From Peptococcaceae bacterium (lineage in GTDB: Bacteria; Bacillota; Peptococcia; Peptococcales; Peptococcaceae), in contig CAAETY010000099.1 in NCBI GenBank assembly GCA_900759105.1, positions 1-37,474 on the forward strand: a stretch of DNA of 37,474 nucleotides, given 5' to 3'. This document shows, piece by piece, positions 8,622 to 16,467 of the stretch. The position numbers and the translations under genes are program-made. Numbering within the stretch: the stretch's first letter is position 1; every line of letters begins with the position of its first letter. A model generated the notes under the pieces. The model did no database searches, had not been told where the DNA came from, and worked only from the letters and a program-made list of their open reading frames with translations.

Positions 8622-9869
8622 TTAATCGCTGATAGAGCGTTTATTAAACCAATCTTCGTAGCGTTTCCATTGTTGATAGTAGAAACGGTTAATCATAATG
8701 CGACGATATGGGGTCATATCTTGGTCGTAGAGGAGGGTGCAATCGGTTTTCTTGGCACTCATCATGCGACGAATTTTTGGCACAACGCGTTCCGGTGCGT
8801 ATTCGAGAACCAAACGGGTTGGTACGTGGAGCCAGAGCGCCGGTTCGTTGTGATAATGCACTTCTGGTTTTTGCTTATGAACAATGCGTTCGTTGACAAG
8901 ATAGGTGACGAGGTTACAACCGCTGACGGTGGTAAAGAAGCTGGAGCGTCCTTGACGGATATTGATTTCAAATACCTTGTAGCGGCCGTCACGTTCGTCA
9001 TACTTGATGTCAAAATTGGAAAAGCCCACAAAGCCGATGGCTTCGAGGAAGGCTTTGTATTGGTCGTAAACCTCTTGAATCCCCTCTTGGATGATGGCGT
9101 TGTAGTTGCCAATGCCTGCCGGGGTGTAGTCTTCGAGTACGCAATGACCAAGGCACATGGCTTGAACCTTGCCGTTGGCATCGGAGTAAGAGTTTAGGAC
9201 ATACATGGTGGCATCATCACCGGGGATGAAGTCTTGCACAATCAAGGTGCCGGTGTAGCCTGCACCGTAGATGTCGGAAAAAATTTGTTCAAGCTCAGCC
9301 GGAGAGTTGGCCTTGTAGGCCTTCTTTTTGCCCGGGAAATCCAAATCCACATATTCAATGGAATCGCTGGCTTTGACGGCGATTGGATAATCGAACGGTA
9401 AGTCAAACGGTGGTTTGGAATCCTTGTGGAGCATTACGGTTGCCGGATAGTCAAGGCCGTATTCTTCACATATACTATAGAAGTCTTCTTTGTTTTCAAG
9501 ACGGTTTTTGAGCTCGAGGTCAATGTATGGCACAATGAAGTAATCGCTGAGCCAATCTTTGTGACTGCAGATAAGCTCGGTGTAGCGGTCACCGCAAGCA
9601 ATCAGGATGAGGTCATCGTAGATTGGACGATAGGTGTCGGCAATTTTGGTGAGTACTTCGCGGAAGACTTCATCGGTGTCGAAGTTTTCGTAGGTTTGCA
9701 CTTGCACAATTTTGCTGTGTCGGGTTTCAAGCAGTGGAATTTTGCCCAAGGCAAGGGATTTAATGCCGTATGCTTGATGAAAATTACGTGCCATGCCGTA
9801 GGCGTTGGCGTCGGTGCCAAGAAGAATCGGCAGAAAGCGTTTGTTTTTATTTTTAACGAGTTTTTCCAT
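8622..9869 (-). CDS. ATP-grasp carboxylate-amine ligase, D-aspartate ligase-like
   Basis: A 415-residue ATP-grasp ligase. From memory of the sequence, it resembles along its whole length the Enterococcus faecium D-aspartate ligase that adds D-Asp to the lysine of peptidoglycan precursors. Shared blocks include the N-terminal PILLGTDANAYGMAR, an ACGDRYTELI block, a VQDFIPGDD block, and a C-terminal FEINIRQGRSSFF block that would carry metal- and ATP-binding residues. The likely role is making an interpeptide-bridge residue on a cytoplasmic wall precursor. D-Asp as substrate is inferred. An upstream in-frame GTG (9881) exists, but AGGGTGG is well placed only for the ATG at 9869. It heads a two-gene minus-strand operon with the CBS protein and neighbours the D,D-carboxypeptidase gene, which fits a wall role. 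Confidence 0.85.
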   Translation of the reverse strand: MEKLVKNKNKRFLPILLGTDANAYGMARNFHQAYGIKSLALGKIPLLETRHSKIVQVQTYENFDTDEVFREVLTKIADTYRPIYDDLILIACGDRYTELICSHKDWLSDYFIVPYIDLELKNRLENKEDFYSICEEYGLDYPATVMLHKDSKPPFDLPFDYPIAVKASDSIEYVDLDFPGKKKAYKANSPAELEQIFSDIYGAGYTGTLIVQDFIPGDDATMYVLNSYSDANGKVQAMCLGHCVLEDYTPAGIGNYNAIIQEGIQEVYDQYKAFLEAIGFVGFSNFDIKYDERDGRYKVFEINIRQGRSSFFTTVSGCNLVTYLVNERIVHKQKPEVHYHNEPALWLHVPTRLVLEYAPERVVPKIRRMMSAKKTDCTLLYDQDMTPYRRIMINRFYYQQWKRYEDWFNKRSISD

Positions 9870-9910
9870 TCGGATAGCCACCCTTCAGTGATTTCAATGG
9901 TACTATTCTT

Positions 9911-9919
9911 AGTATAGCA
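9911..9919 (-). promoter_or_regulatory. Extended -10 promoter element of the ATP-grasp/CBS operon
   Basis: On the minus strand this reads TGCTATACT, an extended -10. No good -35 hexamer is seen 17 bases upstream. It lies about 40 bases before the chosen ATG. Confidence 0.5.
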
Positions 9920-9946
9920 CACAATGGAGGGGTCTGCACCCTCTCA

Positions 9947-9975
9947 TTGACGATAAGACAACACACCGCTACAAT
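9947..9975 (+). promoter_or_regulatory. Promoter of the flavoprotein-corA operon
   Basis: TTGACG at 9947-9952, a 17-base spacer, and TACAAT at 9970-9975. The ribosome site AAAGGAGAG and the ATG at 10006 follow within 30 bases. Confidence 0.8.
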
Positions 9976-10005
9976 AGGAGAAAGTAAACAAAGGAGAGAA
10001 TAGGC

Positions 10006-11610
10006 ATGATCATCATTAATCAGCTCCATCTTGGAATTGACGAGCCGCAAGAACGTTTGCACGATAAAATTGCTGAGCGTTTGCATCTTCCGAAGGCGGG
10101 CTTTTCTTATACAATTTTGAAAGAATCCTTAGATGCACGTCGTCGTGACACGCCACGCTTCAGTTACCAGGTTGCGGTGTATGCACCCATCAGCGAAAAG
10201 AAGGTACGTGCGTTAAAAGATAAAAATATAACCTGGCAACCGCAGGCACGCATTAAGCCAATTGAACCCGGCGACAAACCGCTTGAGGGGCGGCCGATTG
10301 TGGTAGGTGCCGGTCCGGCAGGGCTTTTTGCCGCATATATATTGGCAGAGCATGGCTATAAGCCGCTTCTTCTTGAGCAAGGGCAGGCGGTGGATGTGCG
10401 CACTCGGCAGGTGGAACGCTTTTGGCAGGATGGCACATTGGATTTGCACTCAAATGTGCAGTTTGGGGAAGGTGGCGCCGGTACATTTTCTGACGGTAAG
10501 CTCACCAGTCGCAGTAAAAATCCATTGGGTCACAAGGTTAATGAAATTTTCGCGGCACACGGGGCACCTATTGAAATCACTTATCAAGCCAAGCCACATA
10601 TTGGTACCGATCTTTTGGGTGATGTGATTGTCAGTATGCGTAAGCAGATGGTTCATGCCGGGGCTGATGTGCGCTTTGGCGTGACCGTACAGTCGCTTCT
10701 TTTGGAGGAAGGACTGGATGGGACGCGCGTGAAGGGTGTTATGACCAATGAAGGGGCTTTTTACAGCAATGTGGTTATATTGGCGCTGGGGCATAGCAGT
10801 CGCGATTTGTTCCGTACGCTTTATGGGCAAGGGCTTGCCATGGAAGCCAAGCCGTTTGCGATGGGCTTTCGTATTGAACACCCACAGCGCATGATTGATG
10901 AGCGACAATATCGCGATTTGGCAGGGCATCCGCGTTTGGGTGCAGCCAGCTATCAGCTGACTTGGCATGATGATGTGCGCAATCGTGGGGTGTATACTTT
11001 CTGTATGTGTCCGGGCGGGCAAGTCGTTGCGGCCTCCAGTGAGCGTGAACGTCTTGTTGTTAACGGGATGAGCTATCATGCTCGTGACCTTGAAAATGCC
11101 AACAGTGCATTATTGGTTAACATTGGGCCGGAGGATTTCGGCAACGGTGTGTTGGATGGCATGCTTTTTCAGGAACGCATCGAAAGCGCCTGCTATGCGT
11201 TAGGTGGCGGGGGCTATGTGGCACCGGTGCAAACTGTGGGTGATTTTTTGAAGGGTGAGAAGTCTACGGCGCTTGGAGATATTCGCCCGAGCGTACGCCC
11301 GGGGCATGTTCTGAGCGATTTGAGCAGTCTGTATCCGGCATCAATTACCGATAGCTTACGTGCCGCTATTGGCGGTATGGGAATGCGACTCAAGGGTTTT
11401 GACCGACAGGATGCTGTTCTTACCGGTGCAGAAACGCGTTCAAGTTCACCGGTGCGTCTATTGCGCGATAAGGTGCAACGTGAAAGTGTGAATGTGAAAG
11501 GTGTGTACCCTATCGGTGAGGGTGCCGGTTATGCGGGGGGGATTGTAAGCTCTGCCATTGACGGCATTGCCTGCGCACAAGAAATTATCCAAACCTTTCG
11601 CGCCGACTGA
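10006..11610 (+). CDS. FAD-dependent oxidoreductase, COG2509-like
   Basis: A 534-residue flavoprotein of the uncharacterised 'FAD-dependent dehydrogenase' group. An N-terminal region of about 90 residues, probably a small alpha/beta domain, precedes the dinucleotide-binding motif VVGAGPAGLFAAY (about 97-109). A QFGEGGAGTFSDGKL block typical of this group follows at about 151-165, and a C-terminal GEGAGYAGGIVSSAIDG segment closes the FAD site. Family length is normal. Physiological substrate is unknown; members occur in many anaerobes. It is the first gene of an apparent two-gene unit with corA (22-base gap) and has its own TTGACG/TACAAT promoter. The pairing with a magnesium channel gives no obvious functional hint. 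Confidence 0.88.
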   Translation: MIIINQLHLGIDEPQERLHDKIAERLHLPKAGFSYTILKESLDARRRDTPRFSYQVAVYAPISEKKVRALKDKNITWQPQARIKPIEPGDKPLEGRPIVVGAGPAGLFAAYILAEHGYKPLLLEQGQAVDVRTRQVERFWQDGTLDLHSNVQFGEGGAGTFSDGKLTSRSKNPLGHKVNEIFAAHGAPIEITYQAKPHIGTDLLGDVIVSMRKQMVHAGADVRFGVTVQSLLLEEGLDGTRVKGVMTNEGAFYSNVVILALGHSSRDLFRTLYGQGLAMEAKPFAMGFRIEHPQRMIDERQYRDLAGHPRLGAASYQLTWHDDVRNRGVYTFCMCPGGQVVAASSERERLVVNGMSYHARDLENANSALLVNIGPEDFGNGVLDGMLFQERIESACYALGGGGYVAPVQTVGDFLKGEKSTALGDIRPSVRPGHVLSDLSSLYPASITDSLRAAIGGMGMRLKGFDRQDAVLTGAETRSSSPVRLLRDKVQRESVNVKGVYPIGEGAGYAGGIVSSAIDGIACAQEIIQTFRAD

Positions 11611-11632
11611 GATTTTCTAAAGGAGGGCTTAT

Positions 11633-12478
11633 ATGCAAAAGGTTAGCATTATTCATCGCTTTGAGGATATTGAAAATCCCTCCAAAGAACAAATATTAAG
11701 GATGGTCAGCGAAAGCCAGCTGGAAGGCTTTGAAGGCTTTGGTGCCTTTGATATTCTGGGCTTTAATTGGTACGATATTCATACTGAGAGTAAGGAAACC
11801 TATCGTTTATTGATGTATATCGATGCCAATGAGCTGATTATCTATTGCCAAGATGCGAAGGCGTATCGTTACTGTCAAGAAGTGGTTGAGCAATTGCAAT
11901 TGGAGGATGACCCAACCAATGAGCGGGTGTTTTATCGCTTTTTCATGCGCTTGCTGCGTGGCGATATGCAATACTTGGAAAACATGGAGGCACGCATTAA
12001 TGCCGACATGATGGCATTGCTTAACGGGCGCTTGGAGGGCGCGTTGGATAACATTACGGTGACGCGTCAAGAGCTGATTCGTTTGAAGCATTATTATGAG
12101 CAGCTTAACACGGTGTTTGACGATATCCTGATTGACGACCATGACTACTTTTCCGAGGAAGCCATGAGACGCATATCCATTTTGGACACGCGTACTGATC
12201 GCTATATCAATAAGGTGCAGGACTTACAGGTGCTCATCAGCCAAACACAGGACACCTACCAATCCCAGCTTTCGATTCAGCAGAATGATTTAATGCGATT
12301 GTTTACTATTGTGACAGCGCTTTTTTTGCCGTTAACGCTCATTGTTGGGTGGTATGGCATGAACTTTGTGAATATGCCGGAATTGGACTGGAAGTACGGC
12401 TATGCGAGTGTTGTTATACTTTGTATTGTCATCGTGATTGGCATGGTAGTATATTTCAAACACAAAAAATGGCTATAA
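11633..12478 (+). CDS. corA: CorA-like magnesium/divalent cation channel
   Basis: A 281-residue member of the CorA family of membrane Mg2+ (or Co2+/Ni2+) channels. The first ~215 residues form a soluble, helix-rich domain with a long predicted coiled region (about 130-215). Two C-terminal membrane segments follow at about 223-243 and 256-275. The selectivity signature GMN is at 242-244, right after the first segment (YGMNF), with a short acidic loop (MPELDW) between the helices. It ends in the usual basic tail (KHKKW). Its AAAGGAGG site lies close behind the flavoprotein stop, so it is co-transcribed. The N-terminal domain is shorter than in classic 316-residue CorA. Ion preference cannot be read. 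Confidence 0.93.
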   Translation: MQKVSIIHRFEDIENPSKEQILRMVSESQLEGFEGFGAFDILGFNWYDIHTESKETYRLLMYIDANELIIYCQDAKAYRYCQEVVEQLQLEDDPTNERVFYRFFMRLLRGDMQYLENMEARINADMMALLNGRLEGALDNITVTRQELIRLKHYYEQLNTVFDDILIDDHDYFSEEAMRRISILDTRTDRYINKVQDLQVLISQTQDTYQSQLSIQQNDLMRLFTIVTALFLPLTLIVGWYGMNFVNMPELDWKYGYASVVILCIVIVIGMVVYFKHKKWL

Positions 12479-12482
12479 AAAT

Positions 12483-12516
12483 AGACACATCTTCCGATTT
12501 GGGAGATGTGTCTTTG
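12483..12516 (+). terminator. Terminator after corA
   Basis: AGACACATCT at 12483-12492 pairs with 12504-12513, followed by a short T run. In the convergent gap it may also serve thiD on the other strand. Confidence 0.75.
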
Positions 12517-12529
12517 CATGTGTGGGAAA

Positions 12530-13351
12530 TTATTTTTCAACCTTGCGATATGCCCAATGGTTGGTTGGGCCGTGACCATGACCAACGAGGATGCCATCAC
12601 TGATTGCAGCGGCGATAAAGCCCTTGGCGGTAGTAACCGCTTCTTTCACGCTCTTGCCCTTGGCAAGCTCTGCGGTAATGCAAGCAGAATAGGTGCAGCC
12701 GGTACCGTGGGTACGAGCGGTATCAACACGTTCAGCGCTAAGACTCACAACTTCGCCGTCTTCGGTAATGAGAATGTCTTCGGCGTTGTCGGTTTCCAAA
12801 CGATGGCCACCCTTAATAACGACATTCTTTACGCCCATTGCTTGAATCTTCTTTGCAGCAGCAAGCAAGTCATCGAGGTTTTTGATGGTCATGCCGGTGA
12901 TAACCTCTGCTTCCGGAACATTTGGTGTCAATACGGTAGCCAATGGAAGAATTTCCTTGATTAAAGTAGCAGCCGCTTCGTTTTCCATCAAAGAAGCGCC
13001 GCCCTTAGCAACCATAACAGGGTCGACAACGATTGGAATATCCGGATGCTTGCGCAATTCTTCGGCAACGGCATGCATGATGTCGATATCAGGAAGCATG
13101 CCGGTTTTCAATGCCTTGATATCAAAGTCATCGAAAACAGCCTTCAACTGAGAATTTACATTAGACACCGGTACCTTGTGAATATCATGAACGCCCAAGG
13201 TGTTCTGGGAGGTGATTGCCACGATAACGGAGGTACCAAATACCATGCGTTCTTGGAATGTTTTTAAGTCTGCTTGGATGCCGGCGCCACCACCGCTGTC
13301 ACTACCGGCGATGGTGAGGGCTTGGGCAACAGGTTTTGCTTCATAGCTCAT
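12530..13351 (-). CDS. thiD: Hydroxymethylpyrimidine/phosphomethylpyrimidine kinase
   Basis: A 273-residue ribokinase-fold enzyme that phosphorylates HMP and HMP-phosphate in thiamine synthesis or salvage. The N-terminal ALTIAGSDSGGGAGIQAD block (about 11-28) binds the pyrimidine. MVAKGGASLM lies at about 111-120, PNVPEAEVITG at about 142-152, and the C-terminal RTHGTGCTYSACI (about 211-223) holds the catalytic loop with its anion hole. Length is typical. It follows thiW by 29 bases under the same TPP riboswitch. Pyridoxal kinases of the same fold are the main alternative; the thiamine context decides against them. Confidence 0.95.
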   Translation of the reverse strand: MSYEAKPVAQALTIAGSDSGGGAGIQADLKTFQERMVFGTSVIVAITSQNTLGVHDIHKVPVSNVNSQLKAVFDDFDIKALKTGMLPDIDIMHAVAEELRKHPDIPIVVDPVMVAKGGASLMENEAAATLIKEILPLATVLTPNVPEAEVITGMTIKNLDDLLAAAKKIQAMGVKNVVIKGGHRLETDNAEDILITEDGEVVSLSAERVDTARTHGTGCTYSACITAELAKGKSVKEAVTTAKGFIAAAISDGILVGHGHGPTNHWAYRKVEK

Positions 13352-13380
13352 AAAAATAAGCTCCTTTCAGAAAAATGGTT

Positions 13381-13875
13381 TTATTTATTGATTCTGTCGA
13401 TAAGACCGCGGGATTGGAAAGCCTTCAAAAGCACCCCGGCCACAACTGCCCCAACAAGAGAGGAGAGAAAGAAACTAGGAATATAGCCGAACAAGGCCAC
13501 TTTGGTGCCCAAGAAAGGCAATGCCATAAGAGCGGCAAGCATAGCACCCAAAATCCCGGTCCCGATTACCTCGCCACAGGCTGCAGCAACAAGGCTATTC
13601 CAACGTTTGAACGCAAACCCTGCAAGGAGTGCCCCGATCATACTGCCGGGAAAGGCCAAAATAGAGCCGGTACCCATGAGATTGCGAATGAGAGAGGTGA
13701 CAAAGGCACAACCCATTGCATACCATGGTCCCAAAATAACGGCAGTCAGTACGTTCATAAAGTGCTGCACCGGTGCGGCTTTTGCGACCCCGATAGGGAT
13801 AACGATGAAGGCGCTAAATACCACCGTAATGGCAATAAAGAGCCCGGCCAATACCAGTTTTTTTGTTTTGTTCAT
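13381..13875 (-). CDS. thiW: ThiW, ECF transporter substrate-binding component for the thiazole moiety
   Basis: A 164-residue very hydrophobic protein with about five or six membrane segments. It is the S component of an energy-coupling-factor transporter; the family is predicted to import hydroxyethylthiazole for thiamine salvage. N-terminal LAGLFIAITVVFS and the MGTGSILAFPGSMIGALLAG block (about 67-86) match the family. The energising EcfA/EcfT module is not in the window and is usually shared. The start ATG has AAAGGGG upstream. It is the first gene behind the TPP riboswitch, so thiazole uptake should be switched off when TPP is plentiful. Confidence 0.92.
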   Translation of the reverse strand: MNKTKKLVLAGLFIAITVVFSAFIVIPIGVAKAAPVQHFMNVLTAVILGPWYAMGCAFVTSLIRNLMGTGSILAFPGSMIGALLAGFAFKRWNSLVAAACGEVIGTGILGAMLAALMALPFLGTKVALFGYIPSFFLSSLVGAVVAGVLLKAFQSRGLIDRINK

Positions 13876-13901
13876 AATTAATAAGACCCCTTTCTAAAAT
13901 A

Positions 13902-13930
13902 AAAATGCCTGTGCGCTATGTCGCACAGGC
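13902..13930 (-). terminator. Riboswitch expression-platform terminator
   Basis: On the minus strand GCCTGTGCG (13930-13922) pairs with CGCACAGGC (13915-13907), followed by a T-rich run. It sits between the TPP aptamer and thiW. Confidence 0.88.
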
Positions 13931-13949
13931 GTTTATTTTGTAGTACAAT

Positions 13950-14022
13950 CACTTTCCTACGCTGGTGTGAGCCAGATCAGGTTCAAGGAGTTCACTCTCA
14001 GTCCGTGCGGACGCCCCCAGTG
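13950..14022 (-). ncRNA. TPP riboswitch (thi box) aptamer
   Basis: Read on the minus strand, it contains GGGGGCG, ACTGAGAG, CCTTGAACCTGATCTGG and ACCAGCGTAGGAAAG in the classical order. Closing stem P1 is formed by CACT at the 5' end and AGTG at the 3' end. A terminator follows before thiW. TPP binding should favour termination and lower thiW-thiD expression. Confidence 0.97.
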
Positions 14023-14032
14023 CTATGGTTCA

Positions 14033-14041
14033 AGTATAACA
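14033..14041 (-). promoter_or_regulatory. Extended -10 promoter of the thiW-thiD unit
   Basis: The minus strand reads TGTTATACT, an extended -10, with a weak TGGGCA -35 candidate 17 bases upstream. Transcription would start within a few bases of the aptamer. No terminator is evident after the upstream reductase gene, so read-through is also possible. Confidence 0.6.
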
Positions 14042-14104
14042 CCTATTTGGACGAATGCCCACCCCCATCATAAAAAAGTGAAAATGAAGGGATATTGCAA
14101 AAAG

Positions 14105-15766
14105 TTAATTGTGTCTGAATTGATGGTAGAGCTTTGCGCCACCGGCAACGTTAATAGCAGTGTAACCATGTGCTTGAAGCATACGGCAAGCAATATGTCC
14201 GCGTAAACCAATCATGCAGGTAATATAAATCGGTTGGTCCTTTGGTAGTTCATTGATGCGATCGCGAAGGACATTGATTGGAATATGATGAGTGGCAGGC
14301 ATAGGCACCTTTTGGATTTCTCTGTCGGTACGTACGTCAAGCAAGACAGCACCATCGGCAACAAGCGCATCTAAGACATCCATGTCTGTCAAATAGTTTT
14401 CACCGTTGGCAATATTTTCAGCAATGTAACCGGCAAAATTCACCGGCGCCTTGGCAGTACCAAACGGTGGGGCATAGCAAAGCTCGAGGTCTTGCAAATC
14501 ATACACGCTGAGATTGCCACGAATGGCAGTTGCAATCACATCGATGGTCTTTTCAATACCGGCGCCACGGCCGACTGCTTGCGCACCATAGAGCTTTCCG
14601 TCTACTTTTGCGTAAATGACCTTGAGGCACATTTGAGAAGCTCCCGGATAATAGGTGGCATGGTTGGCCGGATAAAGATGGATGCATTGGTAATCGCCGA
14701 TACCCATCTCATTTAATTGGCGAACGTTTTTGCCGGTAGCTGCACAGGTTGTATCAAATACGCGGCAAACTGAGCTTGAAAGGGTACCCTTGTAGTGCTT
14801 ATCTTGACCACAGATAATATCCGCCACCATACGGCCCATGCGGTTTGCAGGCCCGGCCAATGGCACATAGGTGTCTTTGCCAAAGATGTAATCCTTAACC
14901 TGGATGGCATCTCCGATGGCGTAAACATCGTCTGCACCGGCTACACGGAACTGATCATCGACAATAATGGCGCCACGGTCGGTGGTTGCAAATCCGGCAT
15001 CCTTCGCAAGCTTGCTATCAGGGCGCACGCCAATTGCAAGAATGGTAAAGTCGGCGTCAATAACAGTGCCGTCCTTGAGACGCACGGTTTTACCATCGTT
15101 TTCAAAGCCATCCAAAGCATTGCTCAAGTAGATTTCAACACCGTGTGCGCGTAGCTCGTCAACGAGCGGGGCAGTCATTTCGATATCGAGTGATTTCATG
15201 AGCTGGTTAGGACGTTGCACCAAATGAACCTTGATACCTAAACGCACAAGGTTTTCAGCCATTTCAAGGCCGATATAGCCGCCACCTGCAATGACAGCGG
15301 TTTGGGGTTTCTTCGCATCAATAAAGCCCTTCAAATGATCCACATCATTGACATTGCGAACAGTAAAGAGGCGGTCCTTTGCCGCTTCCAATCCTTCTAA
15401 AGCAGGCACATAAGGCGCAGCGCCCGGCGAAAGCACAAGCACATCATATGGTTCGTTTCTGGACTCGCCGGTGGTGAAATCGGTCACAGTAACAAATTTT
15501 TTTGCGGCATCAATGCCTACGACTTCGGTTTGGACATACGTATCAATATTAAACCATGATTTCATTTTTTCAACGCTTTGAACCAACAAGGCATCGCGCT
15601 TTTTTATTTCTCCACCAACATAATATGGTAAACCACAGTTTGCGAAGGAAATATGCGCTCCACGTTCAAACATGACAATTTCTACTTTTTCATCTAAACG
15701 ACGAAGACGAGCCGCACAAGAAGCACCGCCGGCCACGCCACCAACAATTAACACTCTTTTTGCCAT
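14105..15766 (-). CDS. cdr: CoA-disulfide reductase with C-terminal rhodanese domain
   Basis: A 553-residue pyridine-nucleotide-disulfide oxidoreductase fused to a rhodanese domain. The FAD motif VGGVAGGASCAARLRR is at the N terminus. The SFANCGLPYYVGG motif, about residues 39-51, carries the single redox cysteine of the CoA-disulfide/persulfide reductase class. A second nucleotide-binding motif AGGGYIGLEMAE lies near 160. The last ~90 residues are rhodanese-like with the active loop CMIGLRG. Fused enzymes of this kind reduce CoA disulfide, CoA persulfide or polysulfide using NAD(P)H, so sulfur or redox homeostasis is likely. An in-frame GTG 18 bases upstream exists, but AAAGGAG fits only the ATG at 15766. 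Exact substrate is inferred. Confidence 0.9.
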   Translation of the reverse strand: MAKRVLIVGGVAGGASCAARLRRLDEKVEIVMFERGAHISFANCGLPYYVGGEIKKRDALLVQSVEKMKSWFNIDTYVQTEVVGIDAAKKFVTVTDFTTGESRNEPYDVLVLSPGAAPYVPALEGLEAAKDRLFTVRNVNDVDHLKGFIDAKKPQTAVIAGGGYIGLEMAENLVRLGIKVHLVQRPNQLMKSLDIEMTAPLVDELRAHGVEIYLSNALDGFENDGKTVRLKDGTVIDADFTILAIGVRPDSKLAKDAGFATTDRGAIIVDDQFRVAGADDVYAIGDAIQVKDYIFGKDTYVPLAGPANRMGRMVADIICGQDKHYKGTLSSSVCRVFDTTCAATGKNVRQLNEMGIGDYQCIHLYPANHATYYPGASQMCLKVIYAKVDGKLYGAQAVGRGAGIEKTIDVIATAIRGNLSVYDLQDLELCYAPPFGTAKAPVNFAGYIAENIANGENYLTDMDVLDALVADGAVLLDVRTDREIQKVPMPATHHIPINVLRDRINELPKDQPIYITCMIGLRGHIACRMLQAHGYTAINVAGGAKLYHQFRHN

Positions 15767-16253
15767 TAAATAATCTCCTTTCACATGTCCTGAATATTAA
15801 GATTTCAAATATTATACTATGAATGGGAATGGATGAGTAGTAAATAACAATAAGCAAGAGGAAAACGTTATTTCTATAAAGAACATTAAAGCCGGTACGA
15901 AAAACCTTACAAGCAAAAATTGCAAGTCCCCCAGTCCTTGATATAAAAATCGTTATTATCACAAATGTGTAATTTTTACAAAAAATACGGGAACGATAAC
16001 GGTCACATAATGACTCAATTAAACATCGGTTATGGATGGTAATTGGTCAACCAATCACTGTCAATGAAGCCCGTTTGAAGGCTATCTAAAGCTGACATAT
16101 TCAGACTGAATAGTGTTGTTTTACTGAATTGAAAGAAAATAAGGACTATTATTCGTGCGATTTATTTACGGATATAGTTAGATATTGACTGGATTTGCAT
16201 GAAAAACCGCTGTGAATTATTTCTCTTATGTATCTGGACGTTAAAATATCCAC

Positions 16254-16281
16254 TTGACGCAATCATGAATGTTTATAATAA
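16254..16281 (+). promoter_or_regulatory. Candidate promoter of the fix/etf operon
   Basis: TTGACG at 16254-16259, followed by an AT-rich -10 region. TAATAA at 16276-16281 gives a 16-base spacer; TATAAT at 16274-16279 is a better hexamer but only 14 bases away. The leader would be about 180 bases long. Confidence 0.5.
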
Positions 16282-16345
16282 TAAAAAGGAAGAACAATTG
16301 AAATCGTCCTTAGCGTGCAGAAAACCTTTGAAATTATCTGAAAAT

Positions 16346-16395
16346 AATTGTAAGATGAAACAAAGCGGATTGTAACAATAATAATGCTTACAATT
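16346..16395 (+). promoter_or_regulatory. TTGTAA repeat cluster ahead of fixC, possible operator
   Basis: AATTGTAAG at 16346-16354 and its exact inverse CTTACAATT at 16387-16395 flank a third copy inside ATTGTAACAAT at 16369-16379. The first two are 21 bases apart, two helical turns. They lie between the candidate promoter and the fixC start, where a repressor or antiterminator could act. No regulator is identified. Confidence 0.4.
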
Positions 16396-16467
16396 AACAG
16401 TGCTCGGCGTAAGGACGCCAAAAGGTATGAGTTGTTTAATCTCAATATTAAATGAGGTGGGAGAAAC

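Larger units (their letters stand above)
15767..16467. other. Long AT-rich intergenic regulatory region between cdr and fixC
   Basis: About 700 bases with no convincing gene. It separates the divergent cdr and fixC genes. It contains a minus-strand TATAAT (15812-15817) that may serve cdr, a 6-bp inverted repeat ATTGGT/ACCAAT at 16040-16053, the fixC promoter, the TTGTAA repeat set and a small hairpin (16406-16419). Short open frames lack ribosome sites and coding character. Such length suggests complex control. Confidence 0.7.

Noticed and set aside
8670..9197. 175-codon open frame on the plus strand opposite the ATP-grasp gene
   Set aside because: Shadow frame; the minus-strand protein has clear full-length family motifs and a good start.
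10450..11079. 209-codon minus-strand frame opposite the flavoprotein gene
   Set aside because: Antisense shadow without start signals or recognisable content.
12506..12964. 152-codon plus-strand frame opposite thiD
   Set aside because: Overlaps the unmistakable thiD coding sequence and has no ribosome site or domain.
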